DNA from: an uncultured bacterium
GTDB taxonomy: Bacteria; Bacillota; Negativicutes; Acidaminococcales; Acidaminococcaceae
DNA length: 64,000 bases
Reading direction: 5' to 3'
NCBI GenBank assembly: GCA_905215645.1
Contig: CAJMQS010000007.1
Coordinates: forward strand, 1-64,000
Shown: in pieces, positions 36,331 to 45,039 of the stretch
Layout of the letters: the number at the start of each line of letters is the position of its first letter
Position numbering within the stretch: the stretch's first letter is position 1
Notes under the pieces: model-generated
Databases searched by the model: none
What the model was told of the DNA's origin: nothing
The model's input: only the letters and a program-made list of their open reading frames with translations
Translations under genes and position numbers: made by a program

Positions 36331-36635
36331 TCGATCACGACCTTCTTCATAATATACTGGACTGCCGCATCCAGATTTTTCCGGGCTTCCGCCGCCTGGG
36401 CCTCATCCCGTTTCCGGTTTTCTTCCACCAGGGCGTCCGCTTCCTGTTTTGCCTGGGCTTCTGCCTGGGCAATGGCTGCCGCCGCCTGTTTCCGAGCTTC
36501 CGCAATCAGGGCGTCCGCTTCCTTGTGGGCTTCCGCCTGGGCATCCCGGACGGTATTCCGGGCTTCCAGGGTGGCCTGTTTCTTCAGGTCATCGGCCTTC
36601 TGCTCGGCAGCCTTGATATCTTCCAGCATGGACAT
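36324..36635 (-). CDS. ntpF: V-type ATPase subunit G/H (peripheral stalk, NtpF-like)
   Basis: About 103 residues, from MSMLEDIKAAEQKADDLKK. Almost the whole chain is one alanine-, glutamate- and lysine-rich helix with a right-handed coiled-coil look, as in the stalk partner of subunit E. AGGTGG precedes the ATG. It is the first gene of the nine-gene operon ntpFIKECGABD. Confidence 0.88.
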   Translation of the reverse strand: MSMLEDIKAAEQKADDLKKQATLEARNTVRDAQAEAHKEADALIAEARKQAAAAIAQAEAQAKQEADALVEENRKRDEAQAAEARKNLDAAVQYIMKKVVIEC

Positions 36636-36875
36636 GTTTTCACCACCTTTGCTCAGGGAAGGTTTTGCCTTCCAAATTTCAATGAAAAGAATAAAATGCA
36701 GTAACAATATAGTATTTCAACAAAGACAAAAAAATCCCTGCTGTATACTATAGCCCCATTATACTATACTGTTTCTGTTTTTGTAACAAATTCTTTGAAT
36801 GATTTTAAGAATTTTTCTTGACTTTGTTCCATTATTGGAAAGTTTTGTTGCATTTGATACATTTAAGCGAAAATT
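36636..36875 (-). promoter_or_regulatory. Leader and promoter region of the V-ATPase operon
   Basis: This AT-rich gene-free stretch carries minus-strand promoter-like sequences near 36750-36790: TTGTTA followed by overlapping TATAGT and TATAAT boxes. The exact pair is uncertain because spacing to the perfect TATAAT is about 20 bases. The resulting leader would exceed 100 bases. Nothing else is recognised. Confidence 0.5.
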
Positions 36876-36908
36876 AAAAAGAGACGCTGACTGTTCAGTC
36901 AGCATCTC
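36876..36908 (-). terminator. Terminator of tricarboxylate module A
   Basis: A minus-strand stem AGATGCTGACT/AGTCAGCGTCT with loop GAAC is followed by five T. It lies just after the isocitrate dehydrogenase 1 stop codon. Confidence 0.85.
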
Positions 36909-36930
36909 TTCACTCTTTCCTGTTTTCTCT

Positions 36931-38124
36931 TCACTCTGCACTCTTCAAAGTCTCCAGCAGATAATCCGTGAACTCTTCCGCCGTAGCTCCGTCCTTGTCC
37001 GTGGTGATCACCACTTTCCGTTCCGTCCGGGTGCAGATGTCCAGAGCCTTCACCAGCTTTTCCTTCTTCTCAGCATACCCGATGTGGCTGATCATCTCCC
37101 CCATGGCCCGGATCAGGCTGCAGGGGTCCGCATACTGGGCCCGATGGTGCTGGACCAGGAAGTTCCCCACCCCGTGGATGGCTTCGAACAGGGCGTACTG
37201 GTCGCCGATGTTGGAAGAACTTGCGGTACCCAGGCCTCCCTGGTATTCTGCCGCCACATCCGTCACGATGTCCCCGTACAGGTTGGGCAGCAGGAACACC
37301 TGCATCCCTTTGGTGAATTCCGGATCCGTGATCTTGGCGGCCATGGCGTCCACCAGTTCTTCCCGGACGGTGATCCCGGGATATTCCTTTTCCAGGGCAT
37401 GGGCGGTCTTCAGGAAGTTCCCGTCCACCAGCTTCACAATGTTGGCCTTGGTGACTACGGTTACATTGGTCTTGCCGTTGTTTTTGGCGAATTCAAAGGC
37501 AGCCCGGCAGATCCGTTCCGCCCCGGGGCGGGTCAATACCTTGAAGTCCACCGCCAGGTCATCGTTCACCTGGATGCCCTTATTCCCCCAGATGTATTCT
37601 CCTTCGATGTTTTCCCGGAAGAAGGTCCAGTCGATGCCCTTTTCCGGGATCCGTACCGGCCGCACCGCCGCATACAGCTGGAGAGCCCGGCGGAGCAGGC
37701 TGTTAGCGCTGACCATGTTGGGCCAGGGATCCCCTGCCCGGGGCGTCACAAAGGGTCCTTTCACCAGTACATCGCAGGCCTTGCAGGCTTCCAGCACTTC
37801 CGCCGGCAGGCTTTCGTTCTTTTTGGCCCGTTCCTCAATGGTCATGCCGGGGATAATCCGGAATTCCACCTTCCCGGAAGCCACTTCTTCTTGCAGCAGG
37901 TATTTGGCCACCCGCAGGGCCTGTTCCATGATATAGGGCCCAATGCCGTCTCCGGGCAGGATCCCCACGGTAATGTGGTCCAGCTTCTTGAAGTCCTTCC
38001 GGCCGGGAGCCTGTTTGATGGCATCGATCCGCTTGAAATCTTCCCGGATCAAAGCCCCGAATTTCTCCATGGCCTTCCGGATGGTTTCTTCCCGGACCTG
38101 TTCTTCCGTTCCCAATTCTTTCAT
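36931..38124 (-). CDS. Isocitrate/isopropylmalate-family dehydrogenase, copy 1
   Basis: About 397 residues. ILPGDGIGP is the N-terminal loop. RENIEGEY (rather than the RE-LTGG form of isopropylmalate dehydrogenase) points to isocitrate or homoisocitrate as substrate. The catalytic KAN lysine is in VTKANIVKLVDGNF, and the metal aspartates are in NLYGDIVTDVAAEYQGGLG. It would oxidise isocitrate to 2-oxoglutarate and CO2. The start MKELGTEEQ has AGAGGG upstream. It is the last gene of module A, 20 bases after the permease. It is nearly identical to 43747-44955; the differences I saw include Ile/Thr near RIIPG, Gln/Glu in KGMQVF, His/Tyr in MISHIGY and the ends. Confidence 0.9.
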   Translation of the reverse strand: MKELGTEEQVREETIRKAMEKFGALIREDFKRIDAIKQAPGRKDFKKLDHITVGILPGDGIGPYIMEQALRVAKYLLQEEVASGKVEFRIIPGMTIEERAKKNESLPAEVLEACKACDVLVKGPFVTPRAGDPWPNMVSANSLLRRALQLYAAVRPVRIPEKGIDWTFFRENIEGEYIWGNKGIQVNDDLAVDFKVLTRPGAERICRAAFEFAKNNGKTNVTVVTKANIVKLVDGNFLKTAHALEKEYPGITVREELVDAMAAKITDPEFTKGMQVFLLPNLYGDIVTDVAAEYQGGLGTASSSNIGDQYALFEAIHGVGNFLVQHHRAQYADPCSLIRAMGEMISHIGYAEKKEKLVKALDICTRTERKVVITTDKDGATAEEFTDYLLETLKSAE

Positions 38125-38144
38125 AGCCTGATACCCTCTTTTCT

Positions 38145-39407
38145 CTAGAATATGATCTTGTAGAAGCCCACACCGGCCAGCAGGGTCAGGCACACCAGGA
38201 TGCCCAGGGCCCATACCGTCAGTTCCATGAACAGCTTCATTTCTTCGCCTTTTTTGTCCGTTCCTTCTTCATCCGCCATCAGGGTGGCCATGATCAGGCC
38301 GCCGGTGGTGGAGATGGGGCTGATTCCCGTAATGGTGCCCCCGATCAGCACCATGGACCCCAGTTCCACCGGATTGACCCCGATGGACCGTCCCAGTTCT
38401 GCCACCGTAGGCAGCAGGGTGGGGAACACCACGCCCAGGCCGGAAGAAAACAGGCTCATGATCCCAGCGGTGGCTGCCATCACAGCCGGAGCCGTATAGC
38501 TGTTCATCAGGGTGGAAAGTCCCCCGATCAGCACCTTCAGCCCTCCCGTTTTGATGACGATGTTCATCAGCATGCTCACCCCGGACACCATCAGCAGTAC
38601 GCCCCAGGGAATGGCTTTCAGGCTCTGCTTTTCATCGGCTGCATGGCAGCACAGGAGAACGGCGCTGATGGCAAAACACACCAGTCCCACATTCTGTTTC
38701 AGGGCAATGACCATCACCGCCATGGTCAGCAGCCCCAGCAGGGACAGCCACTGGACCCCGGTAAAGGAAGTTTCTTTTTCCTCCAGTTCTTCCTGGACCG
38801 GCTGGGGCCGGTACCCTTTGTAGTAAATGAACGCCACCACGGCCATCAGCACCCCGGTCACCAGCTGGGCCGTGTAAATGGGTCCCAGGGCCTGGGCCGT
38901 ATCGATGCCTCCCTGCCGGAGCAGTTCATAGCTCAGGATCCCTTCCGGGGTAATGGAAGACATCCGCCCACCGAAACAGCCGAAGCAGCCGATCATGGCC
39001 AGCATCAGGGGATTGTACCCGTGGGCTTTGGCCAGGGGAATGGCAAAGGCTGGCATAATGGCCAGAAGGGGAATGGAGCCCGGTCCGATGGTGGTGAGCC
39101 CCATGCCCATCAGGAACACGGCCACCGGGATCAAATAGTTGTTTTTCCCGGCCAGCCCTACGATTTTCCGAGCCAGCAGTTCGATGGTCCCATTTTTGTT
39201 CAGGATACTGAACAGCAGGGTCACCCCCATCAGGTTGATGAACAGATTGGGTTTGAATCCCTTCAGGATCTCCCCATTGGGGATACCGGCCAGTTTGCCC
39301 ATGACCACTGCAAACAGCATGCATACCAGTCCCACATTGGTCTTCCGGAAAAAACCGATGGCAATGGCCACCGCCAGCAGCAGCAGCGAAACAATACCCA
39401 GATTCAT
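38145..39407 (-). CDS. MatC/SLC13-like carboxylate permease (module A)
   Basis: 420 residues with about eleven to twelve hydrophobic segments. The N-terminal NVGLVCMLFAVVMGKLAGIPNGEILKGF region resembles the MatC (malonate/dicarboxylate carrier) N-domain. The repeated ITPEGIL and GISPISTTGG hairpin motifs resemble ion-transporter-superfamily carriers such as SLC13/CitM. It probably imports a di- or tricarboxylate with cations. AAGGAGGG before ATG. It lies between the lactonase and isocitrate dehydrogenase genes; it is related to the permease at 51938-53188 but clearly diverged. Confidence 0.82.
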   Translation of the reverse strand: MNLGIVSLLLLAVAIAIGFFRKTNVGLVCMLFAVVMGKLAGIPNGEILKGFKPNLFINLMGVTLLFSILNKNGTIELLARKIVGLAGKNNYLIPVAVFLMGMGLTTIGPGSIPLLAIMPAFAIPLAKAHGYNPLMLAMIGCFGCFGGRMSSITPEGILSYELLRQGGIDTAQALGPIYTAQLVTGVLMAVVAFIYYKGYRPQPVQEELEEKETSFTGVQWLSLLGLLTMAVMVIALKQNVGLVCFAISAVLLCCHAADEKQSLKAIPWGVLLMVSGVSMLMNIVIKTGGLKVLIGGLSTLMNSYTAPAVMAATAGIMSLFSSGLGVVFPTLLPTVAELGRSIGVNPVELGSMVLIGGTITGISPISTTGGLIMATLMADEEGTDKKGEEMKLFMELTVWALGILVCLTLLAGVGFYKIIF

Positions 39408-39419
39408 TTTTCTCCCTCC

Positions 39420-40640
39420 TTACCGGAACACCAGGGCACAGGGGCTTTCCGTCTTTACGGTTTTTCCTGTGAACCGGGGCCGTCCATTTCCTTCCACAGA
39501 AAAGAACTGCAGGGTGTCGCTGTCCATGTTGGCCACCACCAGTTCCTTCCCATCGGGAGTCAGGGTCATGAACCGGGGAGTATACCCTTCACAGCTGACC
39601 CACTGGGGCTTTTTCAGCATCCCGGTCTCTTTGTCCACTTCGTAGGAAACCAAGGTTTCCTGGCCCCGGAAGGCTCCATAGGCCGGATCTTCTCCTTCCG
39701 GAGGGATCCCTTCGTGGATCCGGTTGGTGGCATACACGAACCGTCCGTCCTGGCTCATGACAATGGCACTGGCCATATTGGGCCCCACATAGGTTTCCGG
39801 CAGGGTGGGCACCACCTGTTCCGGGTTCAGGATGCCTTTGTCAGCATCAAAGGCAAACATCCGGAGGGTGCTCCCTTTTTCATTGACCAGATAGACCCGC
39901 CGGTTGTCAGGAGAAAAGACCAGGTGACGGGGTTCATCATAGGTCCGGCTGTCAGCGGAAGAAACCAGGTCCAATTTCCCCGTTTCCTGGTCCACCTGGA
40001 ATACCCAGACCCGTTCATATCCCACACCCCGGGCCTGGGTGGGCACCAGCAGGAACTTTCCGGTCCGGTCCAGGACGCAGGCATGGGCATGGGAAACCCC
40101 TTTCCCCGGTTTCCCTTCCAGATGGGTCGTACTCACCGCTTCTCCCAGGCTGCCATCTTCCCGGATGGGGAGACTGGCCACTGCCCCGCCCTGGAGGGTT
40201 GCCACAAACAGAAACCGGTTGTTGAAGGAAGGCACAGCGTAAACCGGATTCTTTCCCTGGGCCTCCACCGTGTTGAGGAATTCCAGGTTCCCGTCCGGCT
40301 GGATCTTGAACGCACTGACCTGATGGCCGTCCCCATGGACGGTGTACAGAGCCTTCCGGTCCCGGTCCAGGGTCAGGAAAGCAGGATTGTCCAGGGTGGG
40401 GGCAATGGACTGGAGCTTCCAGTCCCCCTTTGCATCGATGGCATAGACCGAGATTCCTTTCCCATGGGCATGCCGTTTGGCCGTGGTACGGCACCCAACA
40501 TATGCGTAGTTCATTTTTGTTTCGCTCCCCTTTCTTTTTTCCGTACCTTCTGCAGCCAGGACTGTACTGGAACCAAGTACCATCATTACCATAGCCGCTG
40601 CGCTGAATCGGATCAGGTTCCGTGCTGTCTGCCGTTTCAT
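39420..40640 (-). CDS. Exported seven-bladed beta-propeller lactonase (module A)
   Basis: About 406 residues. The N-terminus MKRQTARNLIRFSAAAMVMMVLGSSTVLAAEG is a signal peptide. The rest is the lactonase family of 6-phosphogluconolactonase and carboxymuconate cyclase: YAYVGCRTTAKRHAHGKGISVY, LYTVHGDG, HAHACVLDRTGKFLLVP, EPRHLVFSPDNRRVYLVNEKGS. The paralogue at 50882-51922 aligns from residue MNYAYVGC but has no signal peptide. A second ribosome site (AAAGGGGAG) lies before that internal ATG, so a cytosolic form is possible. It follows the aconitase by 11 bases. The substrate may be a tricarboxylate lactone; that is inference. Confidence 0.85.
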   Translation of the reverse strand: MKRQTARNLIRFSAAAMVMMVLGSSTVLAAEGTEKRKGSETKMNYAYVGCRTTAKRHAHGKGISVYAIDAKGDWKLQSIAPTLDNPAFLTLDRDRKALYTVHGDGHQVSAFKIQPDGNLEFLNTVEAQGKNPVYAVPSFNNRFLFVATLQGGAVASLPIREDGSLGEAVSTTHLEGKPGKGVSHAHACVLDRTGKFLLVPTQARGVGYERVWVFQVDQETGKLDLVSSADSRTYDEPRHLVFSPDNRRVYLVNEKGSTLRMFAFDADKGILNPEQVVPTLPETYVGPNMASAIVMSQDGRFVYATNRIHEGIPPEGEDPAYGAFRGQETLVSYEVDKETGMLKKPQWVSCEGYTPRFMTLTPDGKELVVANMDSDTLQFFSVEGNGRPRFTGKTVKTESPCALVFR

Positions 40641-40651
40641 CTGTTGTTCCC

Positions 40652-42601
40652 TCACTTTCCTTCCGCCAGTCTGGCCTTGTAATACCGGAGCTTGCCGCCG
40701 GCCAGGAGGATTTCCACTTCCTGGTCCGTCAGTTCCAGTTTTACGGTGAATTCCGTCCCTTTGGTCAGATCCTTCACCTGGATTTCCTTCTTTTTCATCT
40801 GTTCCCGGAGCCCGTCGATATGGAGAGTATCATCCAGACCGATGCCCTCATAGGCAGCCGTATCCCTGAACACGGCCGGAATGACCCCATGGTTGATCAG
40901 GTTCCCTTTATGGATCCGGGCAAAGCTCTTGGCGATCACCATCTTCACACCCAGATACATGGGAGTAATGGCCGCATGTTCCCGGGAAGAACCCTGGCCG
41001 TAGTTTTCGCCCCCTACAATGAAGCTTTTTCCATCCTTCTGGGCCCGTTTAGCAAAATCCGGGTCATACCGGCAGAAGGCGTACTGGGCCATGGCGGGCA
41101 TATTGGACCGCATGGAAGAGAACTGGGCGCTGGCCGGGGTGATATCATCAGTGGAAACATTGTCCCGGGCTTTCAGGCTGACTTTGGCTTCCAGGGTTTC
41201 TTCCGGAGGATCGGCCACCGGCAGGGGTTTGATGTTGGGTCCCCGGACAATGGGCACCTCCCGTCCGTCTTCCGGAGGCAGCAGGAACAGGTTGTCATTG
41301 ATGGGATAGCTGTCCGGTTCCTTCACCCCGGCCAATACACTCACATCCTCCATCACTTCCTGAGGCAGAGCCAGAGTTCCCTTGATGGCCGTGGCAGCCG
41401 CCACTTCCGGGCTCACCAGGTACAGGCTGGCGTCAGCGGTGGAACTGCGCCCCTTGAAATTCCGGTTGGAAGTCCGTACGGAGATCCCCTTGCTGGAAGG
41501 AGCGATGCCGATGCCGCAGCAGGGTCCGCAGGCGAATTCCGTGATCCGGGCCCCGGAATCCACCAGATCTCCGATGACCCCGTCCTGGAGCAGCCGGAGA
41601 TAGATCTGCCGGGAACTGATGCCCAGTACCAGGCTTACATCCGGATTGATTTTCTGTCCCTTCAGCACCAGAGCCACTTTTTTGAAATCACTGTAGGACC
41701 CGTTGGTGCAGCTGCCGATGAACACCTGCTGGACCGGGACCTTGGGCACATCCGCCACCTTCATTACATTGTCCGGCATATGGGGGCAGGCCACCAGAGG
41801 TTCCAGGGTATCCAGATCCAACTGGATTTCTTCATCGTAGCTACACCCTGCATCCGGCAGCCATTCCGTGTAATCCTGTTCCCGGCCCTGAGCCTTCAGG
41901 AACGCCCGGACCTGCCCATCTGCCGGGAATACGGAAGTGGTGGCTCCCATTTCCGCCCCCATATTGGCAATGGTCAGCCGTTCCGGGATGGACAGGGTCT
42001 CCACCCCTTCTCCCACATATTCATAGACTTTGCCCACCCCACCTTTTACGGTAGTCCGGCGGAGCATTTCCAGGATAATGTCCTTGGCGGCCGTACCCGG
42101 CTGGAGCCGACCCTTCAGTTCCACCTTCACCACCTTGGGCATTTTCATCACATAGGGGAAACCGGCCAGGGCCACGGCAATGTCCATGCCCCCCACCCCG
42201 ATGGCCAGCATTCCCAGGGCACCGCAGCTGGGGGTATGGCTATCCCCGCCCAGAAGGAGCGCTCCCGGCTTTCCGAACCGGCTGCACTGGAGGGCATGGC
42301 AGATCCCGTTCCCGGCTTTGGACAGGATCAGTCCGTATTTCTGGGCAATAGACTGGAGATAGATATGGTCATCCGGGGTCTTGTTGTCGATCTGGAGCAG
42401 GTTGTGGTCGATATAGCTTACGGACAGTTTGGTCCGCACCCGGTCCAGGTCCAGGGCTTCGAACGCCAGATAAGCCATCACCGCATTGATGTCGTGGGTC
42501 AGGGTCTGATCTACCGTCACCTTGATTTCCCTGCCCGGCACCAGTTCCGCCGGTTCGGCCAGATGAGCCTCGAACAGTTTCTGCGTCAGATTCTTTGCCA
42601 T
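40652..42601 (-). CDS. acn: Aconitate hydratase (module A)
   Basis: About 649 residues. LLGGDSHTPSCGALGMLAIGVGG, the cluster-ligand motifs IGSCTNGS and ACGPCCGIG, the NRNFKGRSS loop and the C-terminal swivel domain (about 530-649; NYGQGSSREHAA, SFARIHKGNLINHGVIP) define a full aconitase. It is of the shorter type that resembles fused LeuC/LeuD. It isomerises citrate, cis-aconitate and isocitrate through a 4Fe-4S cluster. The start at 42601 has AAGGAG ten bases upstream. It is the first gene of module A (acn, lactonase, permease, dehydrogenase), divergent from a LysR gene. Confidence 0.94.
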   Translation of the reverse strand: MAKNLTQKLFEAHLAEPAELVPGREIKVTVDQTLTHDINAVMAYLAFEALDLDRVRTKLSVSYIDHNLLQIDNKTPDDHIYLQSIAQKYGLILSKAGNGICHALQCSRFGKPGALLLGGDSHTPSCGALGMLAIGVGGMDIAVALAGFPYVMKMPKVVKVELKGRLQPGTAAKDIILEMLRRTTVKGGVGKVYEYVGEGVETLSIPERLTIANMGAEMGATTSVFPADGQVRAFLKAQGREQDYTEWLPDAGCSYDEEIQLDLDTLEPLVACPHMPDNVMKVADVPKVPVQQVFIGSCTNGSYSDFKKVALVLKGQKINPDVSLVLGISSRQIYLRLLQDGVIGDLVDSGARITEFACGPCCGIGIAPSSKGISVRTSNRNFKGRSSTADASLYLVSPEVAAATAIKGTLALPQEVMEDVSVLAGVKEPDSYPINDNLFLLPPEDGREVPIVRGPNIKPLPVADPPEETLEAKVSLKARDNVSTDDITPASAQFSSMRSNMPAMAQYAFCRYDPDFAKRAQKDGKSFIVGGENYGQGSSREHAAITPMYLGVKMVIAKSFARIHKGNLINHGVIPAVFRDTAAYEGIGLDDTLHIDGLREQMKKKEIQVKDLTKGTEFTVKLELTDQEVEILLAGGKLRYYKARLAEGK

Positions 42602-42708
42602 GGAAAGCACACTCCTTTGCTTCTGTCTGTTAATTTTCTTAATTTCAGCAATATTTCATACTATTCTTTCTTTTTCTGCTATTACTGTACCACAGGGCTT
42701 GCTTTTTG

Positions 42709-42725
42709 CATAATATCAGATTATG
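42709..42725. promoter_or_regulatory. LysR-type operator between acn and its regulator
   Basis: The inverted repeat CATAAT-N5-ATTATG contains a T-N11-A core typical of LysR-family binding sites. It lies in the 162-base divergent gap, close to the regulator's own promoter (AT-rich TATATTATAA just before its ribosome site) and upstream of likely minus-strand promoter elements for the aconitase operon. Confidence 0.55.
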
Positions 42726-42763
42726 ATTAATTTATAACTTTATATTATAAGGAGAGGATACCT

Positions 42764-43678
42764 ATGGATTCCCGGGACCTGGAATACGTAACGGCCATTG
42801 CCCGGACCGGCAGCTTTTCCCAGAGTGCCCGGCTGCTGTTCATCAGCCAGCCCGCTCTGAGCCAGTACATCCGCCGGCTGGAAAAAAATCTGGGGGTCAC
42901 CCTGTTCTACCGGAGCCGGAGTAAAGTGGAACTGACCCCCGCCGGGGCATACTATGTAAAAAAAGGAGAAGCCATCCTCCGGCAGATGCAGGAACTGGAA
43001 CAGACCATCCGGCACTGGCAGCAGGCCGATCAGCAGCAGCTGAGCATCGGGGTTTCCCAGTTCTACGGAAAATGGTTCCTGACCCCCTATCTCCAGGACA
43101 TCCAGAAACTGCTCCCCGGATACCGGATCCAAATCGTGGACGGAGAATCCCGTCAGCTGGAGCTGCAGATGGTCCAGCGGAAACTGGATTTTGCCATTTT
43201 CCCGGAACCGGTGATCCACAAAGAGATCCGTTTCTTGCCATTGGGGACGGAAGAGATCCTTTTTGCCTTCAGCAAAGAAAACCAGGAAGCCATGGCCCTG
43301 CTGTCCCAGGCCTTCCATGACGGTTTCCTGGATCTCCGGCACTACCAGGATTTCCCCTTTGTACTGCCCAAAGAAGGACTGAAAATGCACAAAGCGGCTC
43401 TCAAAATCTGCCGCCATCTGGGCTTCCAGCCCCAGTCCGTCTATTCTTCTGAAAATCTGGATACGGTGTATTCCTTGATCAATCACAATTACGGGGTAGG
43501 ATTTCTTCCCGATGTGATTGCCCGGAACTACAATCCACAGACCAACCATGTGCGTTTTTTCCATTTCCGGAGCCGTAACAACCACCGGACCATCGGCCTG
43601 GCCTTCCGGGAAGATTTTCCCCGTCAGGAGCTGGCCGCCAAACTGTTCCAGGCCATCAAAAAAGGAGCTGCTGCCTAA
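42764..43678 (+). CDS. LysR-family regulator of module A
   Basis: 304 residues. The N-terminal helix-turn-helix is clear (DLEYVTAIARTGSFSQSARLLFISQPALSQYIRRLEKNLGVTLFYR), followed by a periplasmic-binding-like effector domain (about 90-300). Divergent orientation to the aconitase operon suggests it controls that operon in response to a carboxylate. AAGGAGAGG precedes the ATG. Its 3' end overlaps the minus-strand terminator of module B's main operon. Confidence 0.93.
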   Translation: MDSRDLEYVTAIARTGSFSQSARLLFISQPALSQYIRRLEKNLGVTLFYRSRSKVELTPAGAYYVKKGEAILRQMQELEQTIRHWQQADQQQLSIGVSQFYGKWFLTPYLQDIQKLLPGYRIQIVDGESRQLELQMVQRKLDFAIFPEPVIHKEIRFLPLGTEEILFAFSKENQEAMALLSQAFHDGFLDLRHYQDFPFVLPKEGLKMHKAALKICRHLGFQPQSVYSSENLDTVYSLINHNYGVGFLPDVIARNYNPQTNHVRFFHFRSRNNHRTIGLAFREDFPRQELAAKLFQAIKKGAAA

Positions 43679-43689
43679 GCAACAGCCCC
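43658..43689 (-). terminator. Terminator of the prpF-hydratase-prpD-dehydrogenase operon
   Basis: A minus-strand stem GGGGCTGTTGC/GCAGCAGCTCC with loop TTAG is followed by six T. It overlaps the last codons of the module A LysR gene on the other strand. Confidence 0.8.
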
Positions 43690-43738
43690 GTCAACGGTCA
43701 ACGGCCGTTGGATGCCGGCTTCGCCGGCTTTGAATAAT
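43690..43738 (+). repeat. 49-base repeat, left of dehydrogenase copy 2
   Basis: The order is an 18-base GTCAACG-type heptamer block, a seven-base spacer, the hairpin CCGGC-TTC-GCCGG and the tail CTTTGAATAAT. An inverted partner lies at 44971-45018. The gene 43747-44955 sits between them. Confidence 0.8.
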
Positions 43739-43746
43739 AAAAGATA

Positions 43747-44955
43747 TCAGACCCGCTCTTCACTCTTCAGCGTATCCAGCAGATAATCCGTGAACTCTTC
43801 CGCCGTAGCTCCGTCCTTGTCCGTGGTGATCACCACTTTCCGTTCCGTCCGGGTGCAGATGTCCAGAGCCTTCACCAGCTTTTCCTTCTTCTCAGCATAC
43901 CCGATGTAGCTGATCATTTCCCCCATGGCCCGGATCAGGCTGCAGGGGTCCGCATACTGGGCCCGGTGGTGCTGGACCAGGAAATTTCCCACCCCGTGGA
44001 TGGCTTCGAACAGGGCATACTGGTCCCCGATGTTGGAAGAACTTGCGGTGCCCAGGCCTCCCTGGTATTCTGCCGCCACATCCGTCACGATGTCCCCGTA
44101 CAAGTTGGGCAGCAGGAACACTTCCATCCCTTTGGTGAATTCCGGGTCCGTAATCTTGGCGGCCATGGCGTCCACCAGTTCTTCCCGGACGGTGATCCCG
44201 GGATATTCCTTTTCCAGGGCATGGGCGGTCTTCAGGAAGTTCCCGTCCACCAGCTTCACAATGTTGGCCTTGGTGACTACGGTTACATTGGTCTTGCCGT
44301 TGTTTTTGGCGAATTCAAAGGCAGCCCGGCAGATCCGTTCCGCCCCGGGGCGGGTCAATACCTTGAAGTCCACCGCCAGGTCATCGTTCACCTGGATGCC
44401 CTTATTCCCCCAGATGTATTCTCCTTCGATGTTTTCCCGGAAGAAGGTCCAGTCGATGCCCTTTTCCGGGATCCGTACCGGCCGTACCGCCGCATACAGC
44501 TGGAGGGCCCGGCGCAGCAGGCTGTTGGCGCTGACCATGTTGGGCCAGGGATCTCCCGCCCGAGGCGTCACAAAGGGTCCTTTCACCAGTACGTCGCAGG
44601 CCTTGCAGGCTTCCAGCACTTCCGCCGGCAGGCTCTCGTTCTTTTTGGCCCGTTCCTCGATGGTCATGCCGGGGATGGTCCGGAATTCCACCTTGCCGGA
44701 AGCCACTTCCTCTTGCAGCAGATATTTGGCCACCCGCAGGGCCTGTTCCATGATATAGGGCCCGATTCCGTCCCCGGGCAGGATCCCTACGGTGATGTGA
44801 TCCAATTTCTTGAAGTCCTTCCGGCCGGGAGCCTGTTTGATGGCGTCGATCCGCTTGAAGTCTTCCCGGATCAAAGCCCCGAATTTCTCCATGGCCTTCC
44901 GGATGGTTTCTTCCCGGACCTGTTCTTCATATCCCATTTCGTCCATATGTTCCAT
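43747..44955 (-). CDS. Isocitrate/isopropylmalate-family dehydrogenase, copy 2
   Basis: 402 residues, with the same motifs as copy 1 (ILPGDGIGP, RENIEGEY, KANIVKLVDGNF, NLYGDIVTDVAAEY). Over about 385 aligned residues I found only a handful of differences, and the DNA is nearly identical too, including synonymous positions. This means recent duplication or gene conversion. The N-termini differ: here MEHMDEMGYEEQV, with AAGGAGG upstream. It is the last gene after prpF, hydratase and prpD, but is separated from prpD by 84 bases that hold one of two inverted repeats flanking this gene. Confidence 0.9.
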   Translation of the reverse strand: MEHMDEMGYEEQVREETIRKAMEKFGALIREDFKRIDAIKQAPGRKDFKKLDHITVGILPGDGIGPYIMEQALRVAKYLLQEEVASGKVEFRTIPGMTIEERAKKNESLPAEVLEACKACDVLVKGPFVTPRAGDPWPNMVSANSLLRRALQLYAAVRPVRIPEKGIDWTFFRENIEGEYIWGNKGIQVNDDLAVDFKVLTRPGAERICRAAFEFAKNNGKTNVTVVTKANIVKLVDGNFLKTAHALEKEYPGITVREELVDAMAAKITDPEFTKGMEVFLLPNLYGDIVTDVAAEYQGGLGTASSSNIGDQYALFEAIHGVGNFLVQHHRAQYADPCSLIRAMGEMISYIGYAEKKEKLVKALDICTRTERKVVITTDKDGATAEEFTDYLLDTLKSEERV

Positions 44956-44970
44956 GCTGTATTCCTCCTT

Positions 44971-45018
44971 ATAATCAAAGCCAGCGAAGCTGGTCTCCTT
45001 CGGCCGTTGACCGTTGAC
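44971..45018 (-). repeat. 49-base repeat, right of dehydrogenase copy 2 (inverted)
   Basis: On the minus strand it has the same 18-base block as 43690-43707, a seven-base spacer, the hairpin CCAGC-TTC-GCTGG and CTTTGATTAT. The hairpin differs from the left copy by one G-C to A-T exchange on both arms, so pairing is kept. The heptamer block extends further, to about 45032, with GTCAGCG/GTCAGCT units. Confidence 0.8.
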
Positions 45019-45039
45019 AGCTGACCGCTGACACGTTTT

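Noticed and set aside
36931..38124. 3-isopropylmalate dehydrogenase (LeuB)
   Set aside because: The RENIEGEY motif and the aconitase context fit isocitrate-type substrates; no leuA, leuC or leuD genes are adjacent.
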